A DNA stretch of 64,000 bases, taken from the NCBI GenBank assembly GCA_002104905.1, contig MCFE01000314.1, positions 1 to 64,000 of the forward strand, given 5' to 3'. Below are positions 1-9,821 of this stretch, piece after piece. This stretch comes from Basidiobolus meristosporus CBS 931.73 (Eukaryota > Basidiobolomycota > Basidiobolomycetes > Basidiobolales > Basidiobolaceae). Position 1 is the first letter of the stretch. The number at the start of each line of letters is the position of its first letter. Position numbers and translations under genes: made by a program. The notes below the pieces were generated by a model. The model was not told the DNA's origin, made no database searches, and worked only from the letters and a program-made list of their open reading frames with translations.

Positions 1-21
1 TGCAAAACTACATTGGCAAAA

Positions 22-456
22 TTATTTGGTTTCTGTAATCATCAATTCTTGTTCCGTCTCTTGGCTGTGCGACTGTTTCTCTACCTGATCTAAGAAGTGA
101 TGCAATTGACTATCACTTAATTTATCAGTCTCTGCCTGATTCTCCTTCATACGCTTATAATCCAAATAAGCCACTTGGAGTACTTTATAGTGAGGCAAAG
201 AAGAACTAAGCTGAAGTTTGTTTCGGAACTGCTCAATCGCATTGGTTTGTTTTCTCCTCAGGACAACTGAGTCATCTGCCATTTTTTTCCAAGTTTTCTC
301 CAGGTATTTGGGACTTCCAAAGGTACCACTACCAGAACTGGTAATTGTACTGCTCTTCTCGCCACAATCTTTGTCTATAATAGACTCTTGGTCTTCCTTT
401 GGAGCGCGAGGACTGCTATGGTAGAGGCAGCTTCCTCTTTTGGTCTTGATCCCCAA
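22..456 (-). CDS. Unrecognised open frame, possibly an exon or element fragment
   Basis: An open frame of about 144 codons ends with a normal stop at position 22 but has no ATG at its left limit; the first Met lies about 58 codons in. The translation is hydrophilic and rich in Gln, Lys, Glu and Ser, with no signal peptide, membrane segment or motif I recognise. It may be the last exon of a gene whose start lies further right, or a remnant of a mobile element, since the DNA immediately beside it is repetitive. No function is proposed. Confidence 0.25.
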   Translation of the reverse strand: MGIKTKRGSCLYHSSPRAPKEDQESIIDKDCGEKSSTITSSGSGTFGSPKYLEKTWKKMADDSVVLRRKQTNAIEQFRNKLQLSSSLPHYKVLQVAYLDYKRMKENQAETDKLSDSQLHHFLDQVEKQSHSQETEQELMITETK

Positions 457-941
457 GTAGCGGTCCTTAAGCTTTCCCTCATGACTTGTTTATTGTCTGT
501 GTTGGTGCTCTACTCGGTGGAGTGTCAGTGAGTGCTGTTTAACTACTAGTTGTTCTCTTCTGTCCTGTAGATTTATATTACTTTCATATACACTTACTTC
601 ATCACGTTTCACTTTTGCCTCTCTTGTGACTGTACTCTGGTTTCATTTCTTGACAGCTAGACAAAACCAAGGCCACCTCATATTGGGTGCGGTGGTTTAG
701 TGATCAAAGAGCAAGCTATTGATGCTAATATTGATTTTGAGCATATTGTCTAGGAATATCTTGGAACCGACTAGAGTAAATAGTTACTCAATAATTCACA
801 TAGTACCACTATTTGCACATCAATACTTGCTAACAACAAAGCAATGCTTTTCTATGATGTTCCATTCCCACGCGGCTGTTTGTTGATAGTCCGTACAATA
901 CACAAGTGAGCATTTAAAGTAAGCATCCACACTACTTTCTG
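457..941. other. Intergenic; degenerate flank of the 155-bp repeat
   Basis: No coding frame or RNA gene seen. The last ~80 bases (about 864-941) are a degraded copy of the second half of the 155-bp tandem unit that follows. Confidence 0.5.
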
Positions 942-1830
942 GGGGTATGGTTACCGCGCACTATAAAAGTGCGTTAGGGACTCATGTAAAACTATCATGA
1001 TGAAAAATAAAAGCACTTTATTACCGCGCGGCTGATGATTGATAACTCCCGCTAGACACAAGTAAACGTAGCAAGTGGGTATCCTTAAAACCTGTTGGGG
1101 TATGGTTACCACGCACCATGAAAGTGCGTTAAGGACTCATGTAAAACTATCATGATGAAAAATAAAAGCACTTTATTACCACACGGCTGATGATTGATAA
1201 CTCCCGCTAGACACAAGTAAACGTAGCAAGTGGGTATCCTTAAAACCTGTTGGGGTATGGTTACCACGCACTATGAAAGTGCGTTAAGGACTCATGTAAA
1301 ACTATCATGATGAAAAATAAAAGCACTTTATTACCGCGCAGCTGATGATTGATGACTCCCGCTAGACACAAGTAAACATAGCAAGTGGGTATCCTTAAAA
1401 CCTGTTGGGGTATGGTTACCGCGCACTATGAAAGTGCGTTAGGGATTCATACAAAACTAGCATGATGAAAAATAAAAGCATTTCAGTATTGCACGGCTGA
1501 TGATTGATGGCTCCCGCTAGACACAAGTAAACATAGCAAGTGGGTATCCTTAAAACCTGTTGGGGTATGGTTACCGCGCACTATGAAAGTGCGTTAGGGA
1601 TTCATACAAAACTAGCATGATGAAAAATAAAAGCATTTCAGTATTGCACAGCTGATGATTGATGGCTCCCGCTAGACACAAGTAGACGTAGCTAGTGGAC
1701 ATCCTTAAAACCTGTTGGGGTATGGCTACTGCGTACTTTCAAAGTGCGTTAGGAACTCATGTAAAACTATCATGATGAAAAATAAAAGCACTTTTGTACC
1801 ACATGGCTAAGTTTTACAATTCCTGCGGGA
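942..1830. repeat. 155-bp tandem repeat, about 5.7 copies
   Basis: Units start with GGGGTATGG at 942, 1097, 1252, 1407, 1562 and 1717, so the period is exactly 155 bp; the last copy decays after about 1830. Units differ by a few substitutions only. Each unit contains a short hairpin (GCACTATRAAAGTGC near its start), the word AAAGTGCGTT, a conserved CATGATGAAAAATAAAAGCA block and GGGTATCCTTAAAACC near its end. There is no open frame across units. This is a minisatellite or satellite-like array; no function can be read from it. Confidence 0.9.
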
Positions 1831-3246
1831 TACATGTGCGCATAGAACATAAGTAGTAGTTGCAATGGTGTCAAATAAAGTTTCTATTATAGCCATAATA
1901 TATATTGAACTTTGGGATACACTTTATATTTGGTAAAAGCAATCGGGTTACTGAAAATTTGTATTGGCCATGAATTTTTTTATCATATTAGGGCCGCGCA
2001 ATTTATGGTGCCCAAAGCTTATCAAAATATGGGATTGTGGTCAGATTGGGATGAATCCCATTAATTATTAGATATACATTAAAAATAACAATTTATTAAT
2101 TAAATAGTCATCAAGACTTATACAGAGCATATGGACAGTATAGGGAGACAAATATTGGCCCAGACATGCCCACTATATGAGCAGACAATGTGCCAATTGT
2201 AGGGTAAAAATATTTATGGTTAGGGTGATAAGGGTTAGGAGGAGGAATTCTAACCCTAAGGGACCAGAACCAAGAATGAGAGAAAAGTAATCCAATGGGA
2301 ATTTAAAGAGTATGGGAGCAGTATGGGGGATTGCATCCCCCAAACCCCCTGCTTTTTTATTCTCTAGGGGACTGCGTCCCCCAGACCCCCTGCTCTTCTA
2401 ACCTTTTCCTAGCCCTTACTATAACACCTACACCCTAAACATTCCCCCATTAGTAACCTCCGCGAAGAACAGTGGGTCATAAAAGGGAATTGTGGATTAT
2501 CTATTTGGGTTTACCTAATACAATATATCCGAACTAAAAACCTGACAAATTTCGCCCCCAAAATCCACCTTCTTGGGTTACCCCGTATCCAGGTGCTTAA
2601 ATGTATTTATCTCGCAAATTGAGAATGGCATTTCACGGTGAGTCTAAGTAAGCAAACATAAAGTGCGTTACACTTTGCTTCCTATTATTTCAATCTGCTG
2701 AAACGCTTCACCAACGATGATTTTAACTACTACTACTACTACTACTATTGCTGGTTAATATGCTACAAAGAAATGTCTGGCCATTACTAGGAATAGTGCA
2801 CAGTGTAGCGGCCAGAAGTAAACTGACACAGAATCCCGTTTAGAAAGATGCCACAATACTATATGATTGACTACTGCTTCTCGTTGGCCAGAAAATCTAT
2901 GTACAGCATTACCACAGACATGTCATTGGCACTCAAGAAAATCTGATTTCAAAACATAAGATGCATCTGGACATATCAAACTCAAGTCACCTGCAGAAAG
3001 AGCCATGACTGTAAGTATAGCACAAGTTAGGAAGCATCTAATTGATGTACAGCTTACAAGCCGAGTTGTCAGCATAGGTAGATTGGTACTAAGTGTGCTT
3101 AGCCAACAACACATGTCGCATTATAAAACTGCTAAATGCGCACTAGGTTAAAGCCATGAATGCTACGGACATCTCTCCTCAACACTGTGCGTGTGATCAG
3201 CAAACACTGATGGGCGTGCTTCTGCATATTCTTGCATTGTAAAATG
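1831..3246. other. Intergenic, repeats only
   Basis: No gene seen. It holds a pair of 28-bp GC-rich direct repeats (2326-2394), a short inverted repeat with telomere-like AGGGTTAG arms (about 2231-2260), one more AAAGTGCGTT word near 2660 and an (ACT)n microsatellite at 2726-2747. Confidence 0.5.
2326..2394. repeat. Two 28-bp direct repeats, each with a GGGG..CCCC hairpin
   Basis: Copies at 2326-2353 and 2367-2394 differ at three positions. Each has GGGG, a short TGCRT spacer and CCCC, followed by a second C run and CTGCT, so each copy can fold on itself. Dispersed GC-rich repeats of this kind are common in intergenic DNA; nothing further can be inferred. Confidence 0.6.
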
Positions 3247-3253
3247 TATAAAT
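3247..3253 (+). promoter_or_regulatory. TATA box of the first cluster gene
   Basis: TATAAAT 45 bases before the ATG at 3292; the same spacing recurs in paralogues at 4300, 5285 and 7165. Confidence 0.6.
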
Positions 3254-3291
3254 GCCTTGATCTTCTGATTATTTTCAACCATTATATCAAC

Positions 3292-3678
3292 ATGAAATAC
3301 TCCATTGCAAAGCTTCTCATTGTCATCTCCGCTGCGTTGGCTATCAATGCTACAGTCCTTGAGCGTTCCTACGATCCAGACTACAAGGGGGTAGGTCATG
3401 GTGGTGGCGGTGACTATGACGATGATTATGACGGCAATGGCCATGGAAGAGGAAAGAAGTATGGCAATGACTACGATGATGATTACGATGGTAACGGCCA
3501 TGGAAGAAGAAGGAGATATGACGGCGATGACTACGACGATGACTACGATGGTCATGGTCACGGAAGAAGAAAGAAGTATGACAATGATTACGACAACGAT
3601 TATGATGGTAATGGCCATGGAAGAAAGAAGTATGGTGGTGGCGGCGGCGGCCGAGGTGATGATTACGACGATTATTAG
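3292..3678 (+). CDS. Secreted Asp/Tyr/Gly/His-rich repeat protein, copy 1
   Basis: A 128-residue protein of unknown function. Residues 1-18 form a clear signal peptide (MKYSIAKLL.., cleavage likely after AINA), followed by the conserved TVLERSYD start of the mature chain. The rest is about four tandem repeats of 19-21 residues built on DYDDDYDGNGHGR plus a basic RKKYG-type end, finishing in a Gly-rich tail and DDYDDY. Acidic Asp/Tyr blocks alternate with basic Arg/Lys and His-Gly pairs, so a metal-binding, wall-associated or self-assembling role is possible, but this is only inference. I start at 3292 because the other four copies share this start and signal, and a TATA box lies 45 bases upstream. 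It is almost identical to the copy at 6149. Confidence 0.85.
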   Translation: MKYSIAKLLIVISAALAINATVLERSYDPDYKGVGHGGGGDYDDDYDGNGHGRGKKYGNDYDDDYDGNGHGRRRRYDGDDYDDDYDGHGHGRRKKYDNDYDNDYDGNGHGRKKYGGGGGGRGDDYDDY

Positions 3679-3898
3679 AGACTTGAGATACCTTTTTGAT
3701 ACCAGATACTCAATAAACTATATTTACACATGGCATGTTGTAAGGTATATCCAAGGTTATCAGCGCAACGTTAGCAAAGCATAAATGGCAGCTTAAATGT
3801 TGCAAGTTAACCCAAATCATCCGATAATCACCGAAATGGTGAAGTATTAGAAAAAGTGCGATTGACCCAATCTGGGTTGAGGTGTTGAAATACTAAAA

Positions 3899-3971
3899 CG
3901 AGGCGCATGGGACTCGAACCCACAATCCCCAGATCCGAAGTCTGATGCCTTATCCATTAGGCCAACGCCCC
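3899..3971 (-). tRNA. tRNA-Arg (anticodon UCG), copy 1
   Basis: A 73-base cloverleaf on the minus strand: 7-bp acceptor with two G-U pairs, D arm GCCT/AGGC, anticodon loop CTTCGGA (anticodon TCG, reading CGA), T arm GTGGG/CCCAT-type with TTCGAGT loop, discriminator G. There is no intron. The same sequence occurs at 4906 and 6764. It lies 3' of, and antisense to, the neighbouring secreted-protein gene and appears to have been carried along by the tandem duplication. Confidence 0.95.
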
Positions 3972-4254
3972 TTTCCTCTCGAAGTTAGGACTCGGCCTAG
4001 ACCACTACCCTCTTTTAGCAATTCTATAAGCCTACTTGAAATCCAATACCGTGTTGGACCAAAAACTGGAGTTATAGTAGTAATCCTATTCGACGTATCC
4101 TTCGAATCCGAACACATGTTCAACACAAGTATTGGCATAAATCAACACCTTCATAAGAAGGGATCCCACATCAATGTTAGTGCTGTGCAGTCCACCGATA
4201 CAAATCGACAAAACCGATAAAGTGTGCTATGGCATGCGTCTACCCTCATTACCC

Positions 4255-4261
4255 TATAAAT
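4255..4261 (+). promoter_or_regulatory. TATA box of cluster gene 2
   Basis: TATAAAT, 45 bases before the ATG at 4300, in a context shared with the copy at 7120. Confidence 0.65.
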
Positions 4262-4299
4262 ACATTCGGTCAGCCACTCCTTCAAATCACTATCTCAGC

Positions 4300-4668
4300 A
4301 TGAAATACTCTGTTGCAAAGCTTCTCCTTGTCATCTCCGCTGCGTTGGCTATCAATGCTACAGTCCTTGAGCGTTCCTACGATTCAGACTACAAGGGGGT
4401 AGGTCATGGTGGTGGTGACTACGATGATGATTATGACGGCAATGGCCATGGAAGAGGAAAGAAATATGGTGATGACTATGACGACGACTACGACGGCAAT
4501 GGCGGTGGAAGAAGGAGACATGATGGTGATGACTACGACGACGATTACGATGGCCACGGTCATGGAAGAAGAGAGAAGTATGGCAATGATTATGATGATG
4601 ACTACGATGGAAGAAAGAGGCATGGTGGTGGTGGTCGTGGTCGTGGTGATGGCTATGACGACTACTAG
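4300..4668 (+). CDS. Secreted Asp/Tyr/Gly/His-rich repeat protein, copy 2
   Basis: A 122-residue paralogue of the protein at 3292 with the same signal peptide (MKYSVAKLLL..) and TVLERSYD motif. It is the shortest copy: the second repeat has GNGGGR in place of GNGHGR, and the fourth repeat is cut to DDDYDGRKRHG. The tail is Gly/Arg-rich and ends DGYDDY. A longer upstream frame (from 4174) exists, but the conserved signal peptide, the TATA box and alignment with the other copies fix the start at 4300. Function unknown; the pattern suggests repeat gain and loss between copies. Confidence 0.85.
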   Translation: MKYSVAKLLLVISAALAINATVLERSYDSDYKGVGHGGGDYDDDYDGNGHGRGKKYGDDYDDDYDGNGGGRRRHDGDDYDDDYDGHGHGRREKYGNDYDDDYDGRKRHGGGGRGRGDGYDDY

Positions 4669-4905
4669 AGACTTGAGATACCTTTTTGATACCAGATACT
4701 CAATAAACCAATATTTACACATGGTATGTTAAGAGGTTTATTTATTTACAAGGCTATCGACGCAACGTTAGCAGAGCATAAAATGGCAGTTTAAATGTCG
4801 GAAGTTGATCCAAATCATCCCATAATCGCCGAAATGGTGAACATGGTGAAGTGTTAGAAAAAGTGCGATTGACCCAGTCTGGGTTGAGGTGTTGAAATAC
4901 TAAAA

Positions 4906-4978
4906 CGAGGCGCATGGGACTCGAACCCACAATCCCCAGATCCGAAGTCTGATGCCTTATCCATTAGGCCAACGCCCC
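4906..4978 (-). tRNA. tRNA-Arg (anticodon UCG), copy 2
   Basis: Identical in sequence to the tRNA at 3899-3971, with the same position relative to the preceding secreted-protein gene. The ~120 bases between gene and tRNA are also recognisably duplicated. Confidence 0.95.
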
Positions 4979-5239
4979 TTCACTCTCCAAATTACAGCTC
5001 AGGGTAGAACACTATCTGCTTTGATCAATTCTGCTTGATTGAGCCGTTAAACATTGAAATAGCGGTAACCATAGTTGACATATCAATCAAATCCGAACAT
5101 ATGTTTAACGCAAGTATTGGCATAAATCAACTACTTCATAAGATGAGATCACACATCAATGTTAGCGCTATGCAGTCCACCGATAAAGATCGACAACACT
5201 GATAAAGTGTACTACTGCATGTGTCTACTCTCATTATCC

Positions 5240-5246
5240 TGTAAAT
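5240..5246 (+). promoter_or_regulatory. Degenerate TATA box of cluster gene 3
   Basis: TGTAAAT stands where the paralogues have TATAAAT, at the same 45-base distance from the ATG at 5285. This gene may therefore be more weakly expressed than its neighbours. Confidence 0.4.
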
Positions 5247-5284
5247 GTATCCAGTCGTTCACTCCTTCAAATCACCATCTCAAG

Positions 5285-5668
5285 ATGAAATACTCCATTG
5301 CAAAGCTACTACTTGTCGTCTCCGCTGCATTGGCTATCAACGCTACAGTCCTTGAGCGCTCCTACGACCCTAACTACAAGGGGGTAGGTCACGGTGGTGG
5401 CGATGACTACGATGCTGATTATGACGGCAATAGCCATGGAAGAAGAAAGAAGTATGGTGATGACTATGACGACGACTACGATGGTAATGGCGGTGGAAGA
5501 AGAAGGAGATACGATGGTGATGACTACGAGGATGACTACGATGGTCACGGTCACGGAAGAAGAAAGAAGCATGGCAATGATTACGATGATGACTATGATG
5601 GCAATGGACATGGAAGAAAGAAGCATGTTGGTGGTGGTGGCCGCAGTGAAGACTATGATGACTACTAG
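5285..5668 (+). CDS. Secreted Asp/Tyr/Gly/His-rich repeat protein, copy 3
   Basis: A 127-residue paralogue in the middle of the cluster and the most diverged of the five: DDYDADYDGNSHGR in the first repeat, GNGGGR in the second, and a tail reading GGGGRSEDYDDY. Signal peptide and TVLERSYD motif are intact, so the protein should still be secreted. Its TATA element is altered (5240), and no tRNA-Arg follows it, unlike copies 1, 2 and 4, which suggests this unit is older or has lost its flank. Function unknown. Confidence 0.85.
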   Translation: MKYSIAKLLLVVSAALAINATVLERSYDPNYKGVGHGGGDDYDADYDGNSHGRRKKYGDDYDDDYDGNGGGRRRRYDGDDYEDDYDGHGHGRRKKHGNDYDDDYDGNGHGRKKHVGGGGRSEDYDDY

Positions 5669-6105
5669 AGGCTTATAATACCTTCTTGATACCAAATACC
5701 TAATAAACTGTAATTTCTCCCGATTTACAAAGTTGCAAGATTCCTCAAATGATATTAGCTTCATGCTTGCATTGCTCACAAAAAATATCCGCTTCAAGCG
5801 TTCCCGTAAAATCATTGAATACTGATATTTGAAATTCAGGAAATTTACGGTAATTTGCTATTGGTGTGCTTATCCAACCAAGGAAACGGATCAATCTGTG
5901 GTCTATTAGAGCTTACTACAATAAGTTGACCTTCCGCCGAGGCTATAAGTAACATGTGGTGCATGGATTAAACTGACAATCCCCATGCCTTGACACTGCA
6001 GTTTGAAGGAGATCACTATCACATATCATGATTCGATTGCAAAGCTTAACAAATCCACAACACTGATGAAGCGTGCTACTCCCTATGCTTACTCTCACTA
6101 CCCTA

Positions 6106-6112
6106 TATAAAA
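6106..6112 (+). promoter_or_regulatory. TATA box of cluster gene 4
   Basis: TATAAAA within TATATAAAAA, 43 bases before the ATG at 6149. Confidence 0.6.
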
Positions 6113-6148
6113 ATCTGATCGGTCCCTCCTTCAAATCACTATCTCAGC

Positions 6149-6535
6149 ATGAAATACTCTGTTGCAAAGCTTCTCATTGTCATCTCCGCTGCGTTGGCTA
6201 TCAATGCTACAGTCCTTGAGCGTTCCTACGATCCAGACTACAAGGGGGTAGGTCATGGTGGTGGCGGTGACTATGACGATGATTATGACGGCAATGGCCA
6301 TGGAAGAGGAAAGAAGTATGGCAATGACTACGATGATGATTACGATGGTAACGGCCATGGAAGAAGAAGGAGATATGACGGCGATGACTACGACGATGAC
6401 TACGATGGTCATGGTCACGGAAGAAGAAAGAAGTATGACAATGATTACGACGACGATTATGATGGTAATGGCCATGGAAGAAAGAAGTATGGTGGTGGTG
6501 GCGGCGGCCGAGGTGATGATTACGACGATTATTAG
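6149..6535 (+). CDS. Secreted Asp/Tyr/Gly/His-rich repeat protein, copy 4
   Basis: A 128-residue protein almost identical to copy 1: the visible differences are Val for Ile in the signal peptide and Asp for Asn in the fourth repeat. It has a signal peptide, TVLERSYD, four DYDDDYDGNGHGR-type repeats and a Gly-rich end. The upstream promoter differs in sequence from copy 1, so the coding region is better conserved than its flank, consistent with gene conversion or selection. Function unknown. Confidence 0.85.
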   Translation: MKYSVAKLLIVISAALAINATVLERSYDPDYKGVGHGGGGDYDDDYDGNGHGRGKKYGNDYDDDYDGNGHGRRRRYDGDDYDDDYDGHGHGRRKKYDNDYDDDYDGNGHGRKKYGGGGGGRGDDYDDY

Positions 6536-6763
6536 AGACTTGAGATACCTTTTTGATACCAGATACACAATAAATCAACATTTACACATGATATGTTCAG
6601 AAGTGTGGCTATCTATAAGGGTATCAAAATGTAACGCTAAAACTTTCAAGTTGGAAATTGAAAAAATCCAGATCATTTGATCTACTTTGAAATGGTGACC
6701 TTGGCGAATAATCCAAATAGTGTTATTGACTCCATTTCGATTATGGTATTGAAATTACAAAAA

Positions 6764-6836
6764 CGAGGCGCATGGGACTCGAACCCACAATCCCCAGATC
6801 CGAAGTCTGATGCCTTATCCATTAGGCCAACGCCCC
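6764..6836 (-). tRNA. tRNA-Arg (anticodon UCG), copy 3
   Basis: Identical to the tRNAs at 3899 and 4906. The sequence on its right is the same as that after copy 1 for about 230 further bases. Confidence 0.95.
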
Positions 6837-7119
6837 TTTCCTCTCGAAGTTAGGACTCGGCCTAGACCACTACCCTCTTTTAGCAATTCTATAAGCCTAC
6901 TTGAAATCCAATACCGTGTTGGACCAAAAACTGGAGTTATAGTAGTAATCCTATTCGACGTATCCTTCGAATCCGAACACATGTTCAACACAAGTATTGG
7001 CATAAATCAACACCTTCATAAGAAGGGATCCCACATCAATGTTAGTGCTGTGCAGTCCACCGATACAAATTGGCAAAACTGATAAAGTGTGCTACTGCAT
7101 ACGTCTACTCCCATTACCC

Positions 7120-7126
7120 TATAAAT
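7120..7126 (+). promoter_or_regulatory. TATA box of cluster gene 5
   Basis: TATAAAT, 45 bases before the ATG at 7165; same flanks as the box at 4255. Confidence 0.65.
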
Positions 7127-7164
7127 ACATCCGGTCGGCCACTCCTTCAAATCACTATCTCAGC

Positions 7165-7545
7165 ATGAAATACTCTGTTGCAAAGCTTCTCCTTGTCATC
7201 TCCGCTGCGTTGGCTATCAATGCTACAGTCCTTGAGCGTTCCTACGATTCAGACTACAAGGGGGTAGGTCATGGTGGTGGCGGTGACTACGACGATGATT
7301 ATGACGGCAATGGCCACGGAGGAAGAAAGAAGTATGGCAACGACTACGATGATGATTACGATGGTAAAGGCCATGGAAGAAGAAGGAGATATGACGGGGA
7401 CGATTACGAGGATGATTACGATGGTCACGGTCACGGGAGAAGAAAGAAGTATGACAATGATTACGATGATGACTATGATGGTAATGGCCATGGAAGAAAG
7501 AAGTATGGTGGTGGTGGCCGAGGTGATGGTTATGACGATTATTAG
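7165..7545 (+). CDS. Secreted Asp/Tyr/Gly/His-rich repeat protein, copy 5
   Basis: A 126-residue paralogue. The upstream region and signal peptide match copy 2, while the repeat region resembles copies 1 and 4 (GHGRRRRYDGDDY, GHGRRKKYDNDY), so this gene looks like a mosaic of the two types. The tail is GGGGRGDGYDDY. It closes the cluster: the downstream spacer begins like the others but runs into a C9 tract with no tRNA. Function unknown; secretion is predicted from the signal peptide. Confidence 0.85.
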   Translation: MKYSVAKLLLVISAALAINATVLERSYDSDYKGVGHGGGGDYDDDYDGNGHGGRKKYGNDYDDDYDGKGHGRRRRYDGDDYEDDYDGHGHGRRKKYDNDYDDDYDGNGHGRKKYGGGGRGDGYDDY

Positions 7546-9695
7546 AGGCTTGAGATACCCTCTTGATACCAACAACACAATAAACCAATATTTACATATG
7601 GCATGCTGAGAGGTGTATCTATGATCAAGGTCATCAACGTAACGTTAGCAAAGCATAAAATGCCAGCCTAACCCCCCCCCCATTAATGCACTGATATGGG
7701 CGTATACTTCAAAGAACAGAATATTGAAAGTGACAATTGCCAATGCTGTTAATGGATAACCTCAATTTAAATGTTTGAAACTCTGGTTTACATACTGTTT
7801 TCTGGGGCATTTTTAGTGATTATAATATTAACAAAAAATACTGGTCCTCAACTGGGGTGCACTTACCAAATGCTACCTAATTTTGGACCCAATGCAATGC
7901 TGATATCTCACTGGTCTAGTATCAGTGCGTGATATTTCTCAGTGTGCTATCATCATACTGAGGTCTATGAGTTTCCATAACAATTGCACTCCCCTACCTG
8001 GATAATTGATTGAAACTATCCATCAATGCATTTAGAAGAGTGGTGCCTTTTTGGTATGTTTATACCACTTTGCCATAGTAGTGTGGATCATTTATTTGTT
8101 AATACTAGGCATAACACAGGGCCACCACATCAAGTAATATTCAACCACATCTAGACTGCAAATTTGTAGCCACAAAACTTTCACCCATATGCTGGGGCAG
8201 ATAGGTAACCCCAGAGTGAATGGCTGCTTCACCAAGAATTGATACTTTACTAGAATTACCAACAATGACCAGTGGTATTTGGCACATAACATATTCCTCT
8301 TATTACAAATATCAATATACCTGATCAGAATCCAAGTGAGCCCACTTGCTATTACCACATATCATTGGTTTTGAATACTAAATGGTGATTATAGGGGTGG
8401 GGCGAATACTTGGTTGTGTATAAAATAACGGAGATCCCTACAGTTTCATCTCTTTATCAGCACTCCGCTGATCTAGCAGTTAGGTATGTATAGGGAGGTA
8501 CTTGTTGAAGTTACTGCTTCTTTGTTTTGGACCCTACAGCATCAATCAAGATATCCATATTTAGTGGAACTCTATACCAGCTTTTCATACAATCTCCCCT
8601 TGTTACAACACTTCTGAGTTTATTATATTATCAATAGTATAGCATTGGATAAGAGATGCAAACAATTAGTACTGTACCTAATTCAATCAATTGTCAGTCA
8701 ATATCTGAGTAATCCGACTTCTTAAGATCCTTACAGCGATTCTTCTGAAAATCCAGTAAGACTCTAAATTTTGATTATTTTTCCATGTCAAAGACAGGCG
8801 TTCAAAATAGACACTATAGTGAGATACATTTAAAGGGAAATTTCATATATGCACCGTTTAATATGACATCAACTAGTAGTAGAATGTAGACTAAACGTCT
8901 AATGGTCTAGAAATATTACTGGATATTGCTAAATATCATCAGCTAACAATCATAGTATTGAGGTGGTTAAATGAATCAAAGTCAGCACATTCATATTCAT
9001 TTGATTGTATACTAACAGAATTGCTATATTAAGGTTACTCTCCATATAAAGTATTTTGATTGATTTTAGTAGTCACTAATAGATTCCTTCGAACCCATTG
9101 TGATTAATAATAACAGGACTCCAACGGTTTGTGACCAGCACGTAAGAGATCCTTCCGTCTAAATACTACAGTTTACATGTGGCTTTGATCACCCATCTGG
9201 AACCACCCAAACCACCTTTCCGGATTTCTGGCAGACTATCATCCACTTAATATGTATAATTGGTTATTCAACCCTTCATTATATATAGCTAGGCTTTGAA
9301 AATGATCAAGAGGATTTAATTTTATAGAATCGAGATCTAAGTTTCTTCTAATCGCCTTGCACCTGCGTATTTGCCGTAGCACGGCCTTTATAACTGCGAA
9401 TTGGTTCGTTTCCTTGATGTTTCTGAGATCTCAAACGTTTGAGGTTTCAACTCGACCAAGGCTTCGTATATATGCTATGATATTTAGGGGTAGTGAGAAG
9501 TAAATGGCTATCAGATCTGTTTTGATTGCAGCAAAGTTGATGTTATGTTAATGTAATACCTGGTTTCATCAGCCTACCACGCCATAGATGTATCAATTCC
9601 TCAGCCTTTAATGCAAGTAATTTGAAACAAATCTTATTAATAATGTCGGATTACGTGTGCATGCCTGCATTCAGAAGCAGCCGTCATTCATTCCA
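7546..9695. other. Intergenic, no gene recognised
   Basis: AT-rich and stop-dense in all frames. A TATA-like GTATAAAATAA occurs near 8420, but no convincing coding frame follows it. A short open frame at 8092-8358 (minus) shows no family signature. Confidence 0.4.
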
Positions 9696-9703
9696 TATAT
9701 AAA
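9696..9703 (+). promoter_or_regulatory. TATA box upstream of the esterase gene
   Basis: TATATAAA about 120 bases before the ATG at 9822; it implies an untranslated leader of roughly 90 bases. Confidence 0.45.
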
Positions 9704-9821
9704 TTGCATCCTCATATCCTGAGACTAGTCATCCTCGCAAATACGAAACATATATATTTACGACTGATCATATACATTGACAAACCGACCTACTTTCAAT
9801 TTCTTTCCACGCACGATTCAC

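Larger units (their letters stand above)
3292..7545. repeat. Segmental tandem duplication: five secreted-protein genes with interleaved tRNA-Arg
   Basis: The block consists of gene plus downstream spacer plus tRNA-Arg units of about 1 kb. A larger step of about 2.86 kb relates the first two genes (3292, 4300) to the last two (6149, 7165). The stretch from the tRNA at 3899 to about 4205 is base-for-base the same as 6764 to about 7070, including the tRNA, so this duplication is recent or homogenised by gene conversion. Confidence 0.85.

Noticed and set aside
1085-1091. GTATCCTTA in each 155-bp unit resembles a U12 donor.
   Set aside because: No coding frame or branch site is associated; chance match multiplied by the repeat.
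942-1830. Tandem array considered as a CRISPR.
   Set aside because: Units are contiguous 155-bp copies without unique spacers, in a eukaryotic genome.
2219-2262. Telomere-like TTAGGG and CCCTAA words with inverted arms.
   Set aside because: Only isolated words, not a tandem run; likely chance or a very old trace.
3163-7609. Long open frames in other frames and on the opposite strand over all five cluster genes (Met/Thr-rich on plus, Ile/Val-rich or His-rich on minus).
   Set aside because: They are a product of the repeated GAY/TAY/GGN codons, which leave few stops in any frame; none has a start, signal or promoter shared as well as the main frame.
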